DNA of 64,000 nucleotides from assembly GCF_036373705.1 (NCBI RefSeq), contig NC_089867.1, forward strand, positions 9,302,001 to 9,366,000, given 5' to 3'. Made by a program: the position numbers and the translations under genes. Numbering within the stretch: the stretch's first letter is position 1; each line of letters begins with the position of its first letter. Below the pieces are notes generated by a model. It had not been told where the DNA came from, ran no database searches, and worked only from the letters and a program-made list of their open reading frames with translations. This stretch comes from Amia ocellicauda. Taxonomy: Eukaryota > Chordata > Actinopteri > Amiiformes > Amiidae. This document shows positions 49,581-61,830 of this stretch, in pieces.

Positions 49581-49589
49581 GTAACCCAG

Positions 49590-50095
49590 TGCAAACAGAG
49601 AGTCTTGAGTTCTGAGTTCTGAAAAGCATTCCATACATGTGGAGCAAACAAACTAACGGCTTTACCACCAAGAGCAGAGGAAACTAAAGCAGTTTCCAGA
49701 ATAAACCGTCCTTGAGAACGAGTGTCATGAATGAAGTACAGATGAAACCTAATTTAATTTTCAGTTTCTTTGTAAGTTCTTCTACATGCATCTTAAATTA
49801 AAGCTTTTCATCAAGCCAAACCCCTAAATATTTGTATGTGGAAACTCTCTGTAATTGGGTACCTTGTAATGTACTAATATGAGTATCAGTGGGATCATTG
49901 TAAAGAGTTCTTGAAAATTGCATATATTTTGCTTTGTCGGCATTCAGCACTACTTTTAAAACAAAGAGGGAATGTTGTAATGTATCAATAGCAGATAGTT
50001 GTGAGATAACTTGCTCAACAGAGGGTGCAGGGGAATACAGTACAGTATCATGGGCATAGAAATGCACGTTGCAGTTTTTAATGGAAGCACCAATA
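49590..50095 (-). mobile_element. Non-LTR retrotransposon (LINE) fragment
   Basis: Minus strand frame at 49798-50067 reads FYAHDTVLYSPAPS (a YADD-type box with D changed to H) followed by QHSLFVLKVVLNADKAKYMQF and STYKYLGVWLDEKL, the reverse transcriptase palm and the motif after it. Sequence toward 49590 continues in the 3' direction. Truncated at both ends; clade not fixed. Confidence 0.85.
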
Positions 50096-50373
50096 TCGTG
50101 CCAGGGTCAGAAAACTATGGCAGCCTTTCACTTTGTGCATCTATCTAGTCACCACACCGAGGTAGAGTGTATTGAATTCAGGTTAGAGGGATTCTTTTTT
50201 CAGAAAGTACACTCAAGTGACTCTTGTGGAAGGTTAAATATTCATATAGATAAAGTTTAGATCAACTTCTGATGACCTCATAAAGCAGGACTAATACAAT
50301 TTCTATTACTATTATGACATCAATGCTGTTGCCATGGCAACAGTTACTATTCAAACATATTTCATTTACACTT

Positions 50374-50610
50374 TAACATTATAGAGACTATTTCAACAGC
50401 TAATATACAAAACATCTTTCGATCATATTTGAGCATTACAGAGATTATTTCAACAGCTAATATACGATCTTTCAATTATATGTGAGCATTACAGAGATTA
50501 TTTCAACAGCTATACGATCATCTTTCGATTATATTTGAACATTACAGAGATTATGTCAACAAAATTAAAATATACAATCATCTTTCATTTATATTTGAAC
50601 ATTACTTCAT
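50374..50610. repeat. Minisatellite, unit about 60-66 bases, about 4 copies
   Basis: Repeated words ACATTATAGAGAC / GCATTACAGAGATTATTTCAA and CATCTTTCGATTATATTTGA recur four times with small indels. Non-coding, AT-rich. Confidence 0.9.
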
Positions 50611-50895
50611 TATTTAATCTTAGCAAAATATCAATTAACTTTAACAATGGATTATAATTCTTCATCAACATCAACTAATGGTAAGAAATAAAGAATAAGG
50701 TTAGAAGGTTTTAATTAATCAAACTGTTGATTACTTTTATTATGCACCTATTCATTTTGTTAAGCTTTCTCAATTATGTAAAACTTACTTTAACAAAATT
50801 GTAAATATGTTCTTACTCTTGTAAATAAAATTGTGTAAAGTCATCAGCCAAATAAATGAATTCATGAATATGAACTGTTTGAGATTCACTCTTTG

Positions 50896-52997
50896 ACTGT
50901 AACTGTGTCTCTGCTGTTTGGAATAATTGGACAGTCATTAATTGTTACTGAGGCTTGTTGTCATCAAGGATCCTCACCTGAAGCTTCATCCACAGTGAGA
51001 AAGGATGGAGGGCAGGAGAGGCCAGTGAGAGTAGAGGAGAGACAGAGAAAGTATGGTGGGAAGAGACAGGGAAAGAGGAAGAGAAAGGGTAGAACTTCAG
51101 TTCAGAAGAGCCACAAACGACAGTTTAGTGACAGCAGTGCTGAAGGGGAGAGAGAGAGAAAGGTCAAGAGGTTGTGTAGCCCAGTCCTGTTATCCTCGGA
51201 AGAAGAGTCTCCTCCCAGCTCTCAGACTTCCACCAGTGACAGCCAGGGGACGGACAGTGGCACACGTCCTGTCCCACTCCCACCTGCCAAATTATCCCCA
51301 AGAAGAGGTTAGAGAGGACATAAATGAAATACCTGTAGATATATTCAGGCACAATTCTGTTTCATATTTCATATTTGCAGACCTGTCATGATCAGTTCAC
51401 AAACAATATATCCCTCAAATATGTATATGTTTGTATGTCCTGGCCTTAATTTTATGAAATTCCTTTCAGATGCTTTTGAAAGGAAGTATTTCGAGACTCA
51501 CAAGTTTATGCTGGATTCAGGAGGGAAGATGGCATTAAGGTGAGCTATATTCCTTCCAGAATGTATATCCACTGGTCATAGAAATAAAAAAACATACCTA
51601 CATACATAAATAAACAAACAACCAAACAAATTAATAAACATTTTTAAATGGTTTATTAATTAAAATGTGCTTAATCAAAGTGAGAATGTGCTACAATATT
51701 CCATATGTTTCTGTTTCATTTTTATACATTGTTGTATTTTTTTTATATTTAGGTGGCAGTAAAACACATCCCAATTAGGAAAGTGGAATGGGATAAAGTT
51801 GTAAGTACATATTGAGTCTTTACTTACCAGTATAGATTTAAAATGATGTTTCCCATTGAAAGATAGGATTTGTTTCAATCTGATCAGTTTAACACTCTAG
51901 AACAGTAAGAATAAAACACATAACCTCTCCTGCCTAACTGATGATCAGATACAAACTGGAAATACAATTGTATAGTAAAATGGGACCAACCTCTCTGTCT
52001 TACACAGTGTACTTTACATGCATCGTTATTTTTCATGCTTTTCTTCATTCACAATTAGAAGCAATTTTGCAGCTGTTCAGAAGCTTTTCAATAGTGGACT
52101 TCTATGTTTTTATGTAGACTGTCGGGGAAAGTAGATTCAGACTTCCCAGGGAGCTGATCCTGATGAGGAAGGTTGGGTTTGGCAGAGCATCGTCAGGAGT
52201 CATCCAGCTGCTGGACTGGTTTCAGCGGGAGAACGAATTCCTCCTTGTCCTGGAGCGGCCTGAGCCGTGCAAGGACCTGTTGAGTTATTCTCGGCACCTA
52301 GGACACTGCCTGGAGGAGGCTGAGGCAAGGAGCTTCATGCAGCAGCTAATTAAGATCATACAGCACTGCCACAAGAGACATGTCCTGCACGGAGATGTCA
52401 AGGCCGAGAACATCCTTGTCGAGTTGGACACCGGCAAGATCTAACTCCTTGACTTTGGCTGTGGCTCCGTCCTGGATGAATCTGTCTAAAACACCTTCAG
52501 TGGTGAGTGTCGGTGGGCCCAAATGGTGTGGCCTGTATAAAACGACTCCCACTTGATATATCTGTAGAATAGATGCACAGAAGTCTAAATATTGACGTTA
52601 AACGAAAATGTTTGTGGCAACTGATTTCTTGCATCTACAGGCACACCTGACATTGAAACTCCTGAATGGATCCTGCATGCTGGCTACAGAGGAGTCCCTG
52701 CCACGGTCTGGTCTTTGGGAGTTCTCCTGTTTGATATCACTTGTGGAGAACTTCCATTTAAGACAGAAGAAGAGATCATAAACGGTGTGCTGGACTTCCC
52801 AGCAAATGTCTCCTCTGGTAAGAAAGAAGACCATCAGGTCACCTGAAATGCTTTACTGATCCAAGGACATCCCTCAACCCATCCCCTCCTTTTCTCACCC
52901 CACAGATTGCCAAAACCTGATCCGCAGCTGCCTGGCTCACTGCCCAGAGGATCGCCCATCACTGAAGCAGATTCTGCGCCACCGGTGGATGCAGTGA
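50896..52997 (+). pseudogene. PIM-like serine/threonine kinase, broken
   Basis: Six exons on the plus strand: about 50896-51307 (start unknown, no in-frame ATG), 51470-51539, 51753-51800, 52118-52502, 52641-52817 and 52906-52997, all with GT/AG borders. The first exon gives a basic, Ser-rich N-terminus (GKRQGKRKRKGR). Kinase motifs then follow: VAVKHIPI (the ATP-binding Lys), HGDVKAENIL (catalytic loop, Gly instead of Arg in HRD, as in many fish PIM-like proteins), LLDFGCGSVL (DFG), PEWI, VWSLGVLLFDITCGELPF, and the ending DRPSLKQILRHRWMQ. Damage: in exon 2 the glycine-rich loop is missing, and the 70-base exon breaks the frame just before the DGIK-like end. TAA codons lie at 52442-52444 (before LLDFG) and 52487-52489. 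AATAAA near 53024. It is a dead copy of a family greatly expanded in fishes. Confidence 0.88.
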
Positions 52998-53039
52998 AGT
53001 GAGTGGTGGAGGATCTGTACAAAAAATAAATGCCTCCAA

Positions 53040-53538
53040 GGTGAATGATCATGTTTAAGCTTTGCACACAATGTAAACCAACAAATAACAGTCATATTGT
53101 TATAAAGCATGTCAAAAGAAAATACCTGCTTTTAAATGATTACACAATTCTCAATCAGGGTGGCAAACAACAGATGTCTTTTATTCCTCTGCAGGCATCC
53201 TCGTTTCTGCTGCTGGGACTGTGGCTGCCGGTCCGCCTTCCTCTGCCTCCCCCGGCCACACTCTGATGTCGGGTCATTGCAGTGAGGCACCTCCTTTCCT
53301 CCCCCTGAGGACCTGATCCTCAGTCATCCCCACTCCCTGGTGCTGCACCCTGGCCACCTGCCTGTGGTCCCAGGACTCTGCCTGCCCTCCATGTGCCCTT
53401 TGTCACTCGCTCTCTGTTGCTCGCTCTCTGTTGCTCGCCCTTTGTTGCTGTCTGGTGTGCTTTCCGGGTTGAATTCCAAAAGGGTCCTGGACTTGGTATG
53501 GCCATCCTTGGTCGACCCCTGGCTTCCCTCTTGGGGGG
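53040..53538 (+). mobile_element. Possible LTR-retroelement internal 3' end
   Basis: GC-richer non-coding sequence that ends in CTTGGGGGG, a polypurine-tract-like run immediately before the TG of the block at 53539. No protein domain recognised, so the assignment depends on the adjoining LTR-like block. Confidence 0.35.
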
Positions 53539-53951
53539 TGTATGTGTCACAGTGCTGGGCAGGGCAGGTTAACCTGCCCTGAGTGACACTACATTCCCCA
53601 GAAGCCTCGGTGGATGACCCTGGGGGAAGCACATGACAGGCAAGACTCCCTCCATTGGTTGGCTCCTGCATAAAAGCAGGAACTCAGCATCCTTTTTGAT
53701 TGGTGATGCAGGAGGAGAGTCTGGAAGTGTTGTGAAGAGAAAGAGAAAGAGAAAGAGAAAGTGACCACATTTAGTTTAGGCTCTATAATGTGCTAGGGTT
53801 TTGTTTATAGTATTTGTATGTCTCTTGTTTTTGTTCATGTGAATAAACCTGCACTTCCTTCATCCTACTTCCCTGCCTTTGAGTTGCTCTTTCCTTAAGA
53901 GACCCCACCTATATAGCCCTGGCATCATGTCCCCCCACACAGTGCCACACA
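53539..53951 (+). mobile_element. LTR-like block
   Basis: Begins TGTATGTGTCACAGTGC and ends CACAGTGCCACACA, with a short inverted similarity between ends (GTCACAGTG and CACTGTG). Contains TATA-like GCATAAAAGC near 53669, a GAAA array, and AATAAA near 53843. Preceded by a polypurine-like run. No matching target duplication was found, so the outer edges are uncertain. Confidence 0.5.
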
Positions 53952-54594
53952 TTGTTATTATTCTTGTAACCAACGTCAATTAAATATCAATGTAAATTAA
54001 GCACCTGTTGGCATAATTTATGGCAGGGTGTATTAGGCATTTTAAAAACACTGTTGCCCCACTATCTAGGGTTCAAGACTGATTCTGAGATTAGCTCAAA
54101 GCCAGGCTTAAATTGTAGCTACGCATGCTCATAAACAAGGCGCTACCTCCTGGAAGCAGACTAATAGGCATAAAATAAGCTTTACCAGGGATTTAGCATT
54201 TTTCCATACAATGCACATTTGCTGTGGATAGAATGTGAATAAATGTCAGACTTAAGCATTTAAATGTTCACAGATGTTTTTATGCTTTTTATTTGTTTCT
54301 CATATTCTGCTATGGTGGGGAAGCACGCTAGCACCCCTAGTGGATGATATGCCCCTGCAACTGATGTTAATAATATTATTAAAGAGCTTTCCACTTTTCA
54401 CATTTTTCCACATGAGCTCCACTTCAGACACTGGTAAAATAGATGGCAAACAATGAAGTTTATAAATTATAAATTATAAAAAAAATGTCTGTATGTAAAC
54501 TAGCAGGGGAATTGTAATGAAGATTGTAGTTCATATGAAGACTTGGGGGAACTATATGAAAATGTATCGTTTTATAGACATAATTTCGAGCCTG

Positions 54595-54597
<3 letters not shown>
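53952..54597. other. Spacer, no gene
   Basis: AT-rich; nothing recognised. Confidence 0.4.
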
Positions 54598-54639
<42 letters not shown>

Positions 54640-54641
54640 TT
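54598..54641. repeat. (TTA)n microsatellite
   Basis: About 14 units of TTA. Confidence 0.95.
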
Positions 54642-54808
54642 CCTTGATATAGACTGTTGATTTGGGGTGATTGTATTTTAAAGATGAGACAGGTTTTCTC
54701 CTAATGAGTAGTTCTGCCTTGCTTCGGAAATTTTGGAATGTATGTTTTATCATACTATGCACACTGTATAACATTAAAAAAAACTATTTCAATTTAAAAA
54801 CAAGTTAC

Positions 54809-54813
<5 letters not shown>

Positions 54814-54853
<40 letters not shown>
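54814..54853. repeat. (AC)n microsatellite
   Basis: About 19 units of AC. Confidence 0.95.
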
Positions 54854-54854
<1 letters not shown>

Positions 54855-55648
54855 CAATCTATATATAAGTGAATATGCTTGTAATCAGCCAGGGTATTGG
54901 GTGATGAACTACATTTTGTTCATAGAGGGCACTGTTGCTCCAAATCTCTTACATTTGGAATTTTCATTCACGGTCAGTATTTAATTGTGCTTTATTTTCC
55001 TATACTTCCTCATAGCTTGTGATGACATTGAGATGTAGCTTAGTGTGAGCATCAGTTAGCACTTGACTTTTAGCACCAATATTGGAAACTGTCTAGCAGC
55101 TAATAGCTCAAGGGATTTGTACTAGAAGTTCTAGAAGAATATGCTGTGGATGTTATTAGAAAACAATATATAGACAATGATAGTAAATGACTGTAAAATG
55201 CGGGGAAAAAAACGTATAAATGTATTGTGTCGATCAAGCCTAGAAACAAAAACATTTTTTTTTTCCCAGGCCACCACATTCAGATAATATCAGAAATGCT
55301 ACTAGCATTGACTGGGGATAGCCAGTTGGTGAAAATTAAGTCGCAATGTAAAATTTATGAAAGTTCTGCATTTTATCGAGTTTATATAGTGAAGAATGAA
55401 CATAAATGTGTAAGATTAATATTAAAGTGATATATACTTTAGTATTGTAAGTACACCAGTGAAATTGACTAATGTAAAAAGAGGAGCTTCGCCACAGAAA
55501 CTCTAGATAAAGAGCAAGACACAATTGTTGGTGGTAATGTATAGTATTAAATACACGTAGGTTGCAAGTATGTATGTTCTAAATATTAAAAAGGTCCACT
55601 AGAAAAGAGTATTTTATGAACAGGACCTTGTAGTGACTATTATTATAT
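54854..55648. other. Spacer, no gene
   Basis: AT-rich; short open frames only. Confidence 0.4.
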
Positions 55649-55869
55649 GTCTTAGTAGATGCCCTTATCCAGGTCAACATACAATTGTTGTGATATATGA
55701 CATTCTTTTTTACATACAATTACCAATTGATACAGCTGGGTTTTTACTGGAGCAATCCAGGTAAAGCCCCTTGCTCAAGAGTACAGCAGCAGTGTCCACC
55801 ACCTGGGACTGAAGCCATGACCCTCCACTCAAGAGTCCAGAGCCCTGACTGCTACTCCACCCAGTGCTG
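55649..55869 (-). mobile_element. tRNA-derived SINE
   Basis: Read on the minus strand, the head has a box A-like GTAGCAGTCAGGGCTCTGG and a box B-like GGCTTCAGTCCC. A body with GTACTCTTGAGCAAGG and TACCTGGATTGCTCCAG follows. The tail is ACCTGGATAAGGGCATCTAC, the same 3' end as the repeats at 27066 and 37490. About 220 bases; no coding. Confidence 0.8.
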
Positions 55870-56159
55870 ACTATTCATTATCACTGTCCATGTCCAAACA
55901 GCGAGAGATCACAGAGCATACTAAGCACATAAACCACATTGTTCAGCCTGTTACAACCAGCTCACTGAATCCTGCTTGAAAGAACTGAATGTGATTATTG
56001 GGTTAAAAGATATGCGTGATATAATTGTTTCCTCTACTCATTAAATAAATGAATTTATTAATGGAATAAAAATGAAAGATGTTTGGATTATATAGTAAGA
56101 CCTTAACAGTTAAAAAAAGGATAACAGGCATTTCCAGGGTCCATGGTGTGCTGATGGCA

Positions 56160-56570
56160 ATATGTTAGTACTTTGTGTAAATACTTTGTCTATGATGGAA
56201 AGTAGACTAACGGGCCTATAGTTCTTCCTTGTCTCCTTCTTTGCGAAGAAGGATGACTGTTGTTCCACTTATCTGAGATTGGTGTTATTCTGAGACAAGA
56301 CTGAGACTGAACAGTTTTGTAAGAATCTTCTCTAAATCATCTCCAGCGTCTCTCGAGATCTTCACAGAGATTTCATCATCTCCAGGTGTTTTCCAATGTT
56401 TCATATTATTTATGGTATAAGCTGCTTCTTCAGGAATCACATCTTGTATCTCACGTGTTTATTGTGAACTCTCCCTGCTGTATCACTTCTATACTGTGTA
56501 GAATTATTCCACTCTCTTCATAATCACATCATAATCTTGACTTTTGATTGTTTTGCTGTCATTTGTATAT
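56160..56570 (-). mobile_element. LINE reverse transcriptase fragment
   Basis: On the minus strand, pieces in two frames read EIPEEAAYTINN, HWKTPGDDEISVKIS, VILLRKEGDKEEL and NYRPVSLLSIIDKVFT. This is the start of the reverse transcriptase domain of an RTE/L2-type non-LTR element. A frameshift separates GDKEEL from NYRP. 5' and 3' parts are absent. Confidence 0.75.
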
Positions 56571-56714
56571 ATTATATATACAGGACTTGTTCAATACTTA
56601 GACCAACTAGGGAGTCACCAAGAGCACCATACTTTTGGGGGGCTGCCCAAAAATAGAGTTTTGAGGTCACATTTAAAATATATAAATATATCCTGAAAAA
56701 ATCCAGACCGTAAT

Positions 56715-56960
56715 ACACCGATCAGCCATAACATTATGACCACCTGCCTAATATTGTGTAGGTCCCCCTTTTGCCGCCAAAACAGCCCTGACCCGTTGAG
56801 GCATGGACTCCACTAGACCTCTGAAGTTGTGCTGTGGTATCTGGCACCAAGACGTTAGCAGCAGATCCTTTAAGTCCTGTAAGTTGCGAGGTGGGGCCTC
56901 CATGGATCGGACCTGTTTGTCCAGCACATCCCACAGATGCTCGAATGGATTGTTTTTTTT
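56715..56960 (-). mobile_element. Tc1-like transposon end with transposase C-terminus
   Basis: Left end ACACCGATCAGCCATAACATT, a common fish Tc1-type terminus. The minus strand then carries the C-terminal part of a Tc1 transposase (EHLWDVLDKQVRSM near 56940, then PPRNLQDLKDLLLTSW and LAAKGGPTQY). The rest of the element is missing; homology stops near 56960 at a T-run. Confidence 0.85.
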
Positions 56961-57830
56961 TAATAACTTTAAGATTATTTTATTCTGTAGAAGGTACTCT
57001 ACCTCATAATCTATATTTTGCCTTTCAATTACAATGGGTTGCATAGCTGCAAAATCAATCAGAGTAACAAATGCAATAAGGAAGTAAAATCAGAGAACAA
57101 CAAGTATCAGTAGGTATCTGTAAAAGATTACAAAAGTGGAATGTGGATTTAATGGCTACTTATATAAACTGTGTGTGCCAGAAAGTTACCTGTTGAATAC
57201 TTGCTGAGATAAACCAAGTTTAAATAATAGGATATATATAGCACATTTTATTACTTCTTACAGGTGCATTGAAATTGAAAGACTTGATTACTACTACTTC
57301 TACTCTAATAATAATATTACTAACTATACATATGCAATGCCTTTATGTTTACTATGAAAGAAGATAAATATAGACCTGTTTTAAATAACTTTGTTTGGTT
57401 TTCTTTCCTTATGTAAACATCATGATTCCTAAATGTTGTTCACAAGGGGCTGGGCGAAATTTGATCTGATTAACTATCAGTGGATCTCACTGTTTTATTT
57501 TGTAAAGCTGGATATGCAGACACAATGGGTCCTTGTTCTGGGGTTGCTTTAAAATCCCACGGACTGCTATGCAATTTCAAAGCCGCCCTTGACGGTCTCT
57601 GCGACAGGTAGCATGTGGTTAGTGTGATCCCTACTCATGGACTGTATTTTTCCCATGCACGCTCAAACCGAGGAAAAAGCATTGCATTTAGCCGAAGCAT
57701 AACTGGGTGATTTTCTTTATACACTTTTCCTTGCTTGTTTTTCCAGTGACACTTGTATGACTAAACTCAAACGCGTGTAAAACCCTTCATCTGCTGCCTG
57801 CTGGCTATAATGATCTCCTTTGAGAGTGAT
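56961..57830. other. Spacer, no gene
   Basis: AT-rich, becoming GC-richer from about 57500 toward the CpG island. Confidence 0.4.
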
Positions 57831-57967
57831 TGACAGGGGAGTGCTGACGAAGGCGGGTGAGGGATAAAAGTGGAGCAACGGCAGACAGGCGAGGGACGAG
57901 TGTCTTATTTACAAACAAGGCGGTGACGGGACTGAAACAATGCACCCATAAGCAACACAGGAAACCG

Positions 57968-57986
57968 ATGGCCAAGGTTAAGACGA
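57968..57986 (+). CDS. Candidate first coding exon (MAKVKT)
   Basis: ATG at 57968 in a good context (CCGATGG), six codons plus one base, then a consensus donor GTAAGT. About 100 bases downstream of a TATA-like box. Gene not recognised; it may be an alternative start of the same gene as the exon at 58467, or a leader open frame. Confidence 0.3.
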
Positions 57987-58466
57987 GTAAGTATCGCAGG
58001 CGAGTGTGAAATGCTGTTTCTTTTGTTGGCTACTTCAGTTGTACGCGGTGTGTTTGTGTAGCGCTGTAACTGTGCGTCTCCACTGCGCCTGCGCACGGGA
58101 CAAGTGTCCAGGAGCGCTACTGTGCTGTCAGCTTCATCTGCAGTTGCGCTTTGTTTCAGGTTATTTCTTGCGATAAAAACAAAACGCTTACATGTCCTGG
58201 TGGGTTTACAATATCTACCGTGAATCTTGTTTTTGTTCGCTTTGTCCGGGTTCATTGTACAGCAGCCGCTGACATGATGCCAACTCTCCTATGTTTTCAG
58301 TCAAAGTGAAGAGAAAGTGCCTTGTTTCCCCCCCGGCTCGCAGAGGTGTGAGTGCTAATGGATGCCCCCGGGTCCCAGCGCGGCGCAGTGCCCGTTTAAA
58401 CCGCGACTGTCGCTTTGAAAAGTGGAGCCTAACAACAAACCCAGCCTGACCCAGCGCGAAGAAGAC

Positions 58467-58513
58467 ATGACGGACGCCGGAGCGGCCAGCGCTGCCACCA
58501 AACCGCCGAGCGG
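58467..58513 (+). CDS. Candidate first coding exon (MTDAGAASAATKPPS)
   Basis: ATG at 58467 in the CpG island, 15 codons plus two bases, then donor GTAAGA. GC-rich, Ala-rich composition like many vertebrate N-terminal exons. No second exon is found before 64000, so the first intron would be over 5.4 kb. I do not recognise the gene. Confidence 0.45.
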
Positions 58514-58800
58514 GTAAGACTGTCCGTCACGTTGCGCGCTGTGGCGGCTGGTGTCGTGTGTGTGTTGGTGTGTGAACCCGGACCGCCGCCGATGAGCTAA
58601 AAGTTTAAAACACCTGCAGCCGAGCAGCCCCTGCCAGGGACTGTACCGACTTTGATCTACACAATGCGACTGCTTTCTTACAGGGACGGCGGTGGGTCCG
58701 AGAGGCAGGTCGGATCGGCTCCAAGCCATCTGCTCATGTCAGTATTCACTCCCACTGCAGCCCTGGGTCTGCGCTTTCACTTACTTTTCTGTCCAAAACG

Positions 58801-61800
58801 GGACCTAGACCGTTTTAAACCCACTTTAAAGTCTTATTTTCTCCCACCTCGCCGTTGCTCCGCGTCAGTGTGTTTATTATTAGTATCGGTTTCATCTGTA
58901 TATAGAAATTGACATAAGACTCAGTGTCTGTCATTAGCACGGTGGTGAAAAAGCGCACACTGCCCTGTTTCCCCTGGAATATAGACCCTTTGGATTTAGC
59001 AGCCGTACGCATGCGCAATTGAATTGAAAACAAAGATCCCTTGTGTTGTTGTGCTGAAGGGAGATCTTACCAATGGAGATTAATTGAAGTGTATTTTGAC
59101 CAGCACATACATGGCATCTGCCATCTGGCACACCCTGAAGCATTGGCCCGTTTTGGGTGTCCTCTGCTGTAAGCAACAGCTGAGTGCGATTGCAGGCTGA
59201 TGATTACAACTAGTATTTCATCAAGTAGTAATATTGCAAGACTGGCCTCAATCTTATTATTGCAAATGACTGTATTGCCGTTTTTGGTCTTTCAAAGGCT
59301 TATAATGAGGTTTTTAGTTAGTAAAGCCTCCTGAGATGTTTTGAGATGGGACATTTTAAGATTGCTAGTGATTATGTACTGTAGTTGTCCATGGTACCTG
59401 GCCAGCATCCAATAGTTTTCAGATGTATGAATTTAATATTGTTTTTCATTGTGCTTTTCACACGCACAAAATCACCTTGGTAAATGGGAAAGGCGGTACA
59501 GCATTACTTCTGTAAATAATTTTGACTGTAACAAACATTTCACTGAAACTTGCATAACTAGCCTAACTATGCAAAAATGGTTGCTTTATTAGGTCTGATA
59601 GTTTATTCAAAGTCTGTTATCATGTATTTAGAAGCCCAGTGTATTGAACGTCAGACCTGTCCCATACAACACATTGCCTGTCCTGTAATCTTTGATGGTC
59701 TTTGGATATTTTGGTTGGAATTGACCTTTTAAAGGGTTTCCGAATAAAACCAGGCATAAATAGTCTTGGGGACTCTTTCCATTATAAGATTAGGTCAGTA
59801 GAAGGCACACTCTTATCAATTAAGTTTTTGATTAGAATCAGTGATGGAAGTTGTTTGACTGTCCCTTGAGACACACCCCACTTTTTCATAATTTTAATTA
59901 ACAACCCAATCAATTCCAGCATCTTGCCTAATGTGTTAAGTTAGGTGTATGACTTTTGTTTCAAAGAGAATACATCATTTTAGTATCCTGCAGGAGACAC
60001 ACAGACCTGCCCTATTACTACTTAAAAATATATTTACCTTGCTTTACCATTGAAAATATACATGGACAATATTATACACAATTATGCATTACCGATTTCT
60101 GCATTTACTCTTCCTGAAACACATTTTAATTAATGTATTAATTGGAGTACACTCTATCTAAAATATGGTTATCTGGCCATACCATTATCCCATGAATACT
60201 TTCTTTTGTGCTTTCTTTGTGTCCAAATTTGTACTCTCTCTATAGCTCTTTTGTGTTGTCTGTTGTTTTTATGGGCTGTAGATTCGTGGCATGTGGGAAA
60301 TAAAGGGCTTTTTCCTGGGTGAAAGAGGAGCCCAGTTGTATGGCAACTTCTGAAGCTGCAAGTTAAAAGCAAGTTGCAAATAGAAAATGCCCTTCATTAA
60401 ATGATCTCAGATGAGCTTGATAACACAATGTTTGTACGTGTATTGTTACAGTACAACGTTGAGTCTGAAGACTGGAATCATGTTAAGGGTCACTTCTGTT
60501 GTAATATTTCCAGCATTAACTTCCAGAAACCAAAAGGATAATATATCCCAAACACCACCCACACTTTCATCTTTGAATGAGATTAAGATGTTCAAAAGTA
60601 ACAATACAGATTTCAGCAGTTGTTCATTTTAATAATATTATCCAGCTGACATAGATTGTTGGGTAACCTTCCAGAGTGTTTGTGATCGGAAAGAAAAGCT
60701 AACAGTATTGCCTGTCTAATCCACTCTGTAATTTAGGTTTTCTTGAATGGTGTTAAATTGCTGATAGTTCTGATTACAGTGTCAGTGATAAGGAAAGATG
60801 TATTCATTGAGTCCCCACCTGGTGTTTCCTTTTCTGTTTCGTATATCTGTGGTGTGGTTGTGCACTATTCAAAGAGATTTGATAAAGACCAAATATAAAT
60901 ACATTGTATAGCCTTGCTTAATATTAGCTTGTTGAATATTCATTATAATAGCTGACAATTTTCATATTAAAAGTTTTGTAGTTCCATCTTTTCCAGAAAA
61001 TAAATGTGTGATTTCTCAGGAATTCCAGTCCTGTTCTTTTTTATTGTTATAAGCCACGTCCACTCATAACATTTTAAAATTATATCCAGGATTTTTTTGT
61101 AATGCCTATGCTTCAGTCATGCCTTTTTACTTCCAATTATCCTAGATTAAATCAAACCTTTTACCCACCCTAAATTTGTAAATTCCACACCCAATACTTG
61201 AGTCTAGCATTTTTGCTAGGGGCTTATGCCATCTTTTGCAGATGGGCAGCTGCCAACAAACATGGGGTGTGGAATTTAGAATTGAATTTACATTTTGATA
61301 TTATCAGGGTCCACAATGTTTATATTACGATTAATTGCAGCTTCTCCTCTCTCCTGTAGTCAGCTGCCAGGAACACATTTAAAACTCTGTATATAATAGT
61401 GATATATTGAGTACTGGGATTGTTTGTCATTGAGGGCCACAATCCAACAGGTTCTCATTCTCTGTAAATCATAGAAAGGTCTAGTAAGGTTAAGAAACAT
61501 TGTTTTGAGAGGACTTGTTGGAAGCTCAGGCCTCAGATGGAACTACAGACATGTCTTAATTGTGCAGCTGTCTGTTTACATGCACATTGTTCTGTTCTGC
61601 CAAGAAGTGTCTGTACTTATCTCATAAGACTCTTCAGATACAGTATATGTCTTTATTTGTGACTATTTTATTTCCAAAACTTCACTTCAGACACAGTGGA
61701 TATGATGCATCTACTTTAGTTTGATGTATTTTACCATAGGTCAAATATTTTCTACTTTTGATTGCTTGAGAAATTGCTATATTAGTTTTGTAATTTCACC

Positions 61801-61830
61801 AGTGACCTTTCCCTCTTGCTGATTTTGGTG
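58801..61830. other. Probable first intron, no exon seen
   Basis: AT-rich sequence with no frame of interest and no clear repeats. Confidence 0.45.

Larger units (their letters stand above)
57830..58800 (+). promoter_or_regulatory. CpG island promoter
   Basis: Abrupt rise in CpG and GC content compared with the preceding 57 kb (for example GCGCCTGCGCACGG and CGCGGCGCAG). Contains a TATA-like ATAAAAG at 57864-57870 and two candidate first coding exons. Typical of the 5' end of a broadly expressed vertebrate gene on the plus strand that continues beyond the window. Confidence 0.7.
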
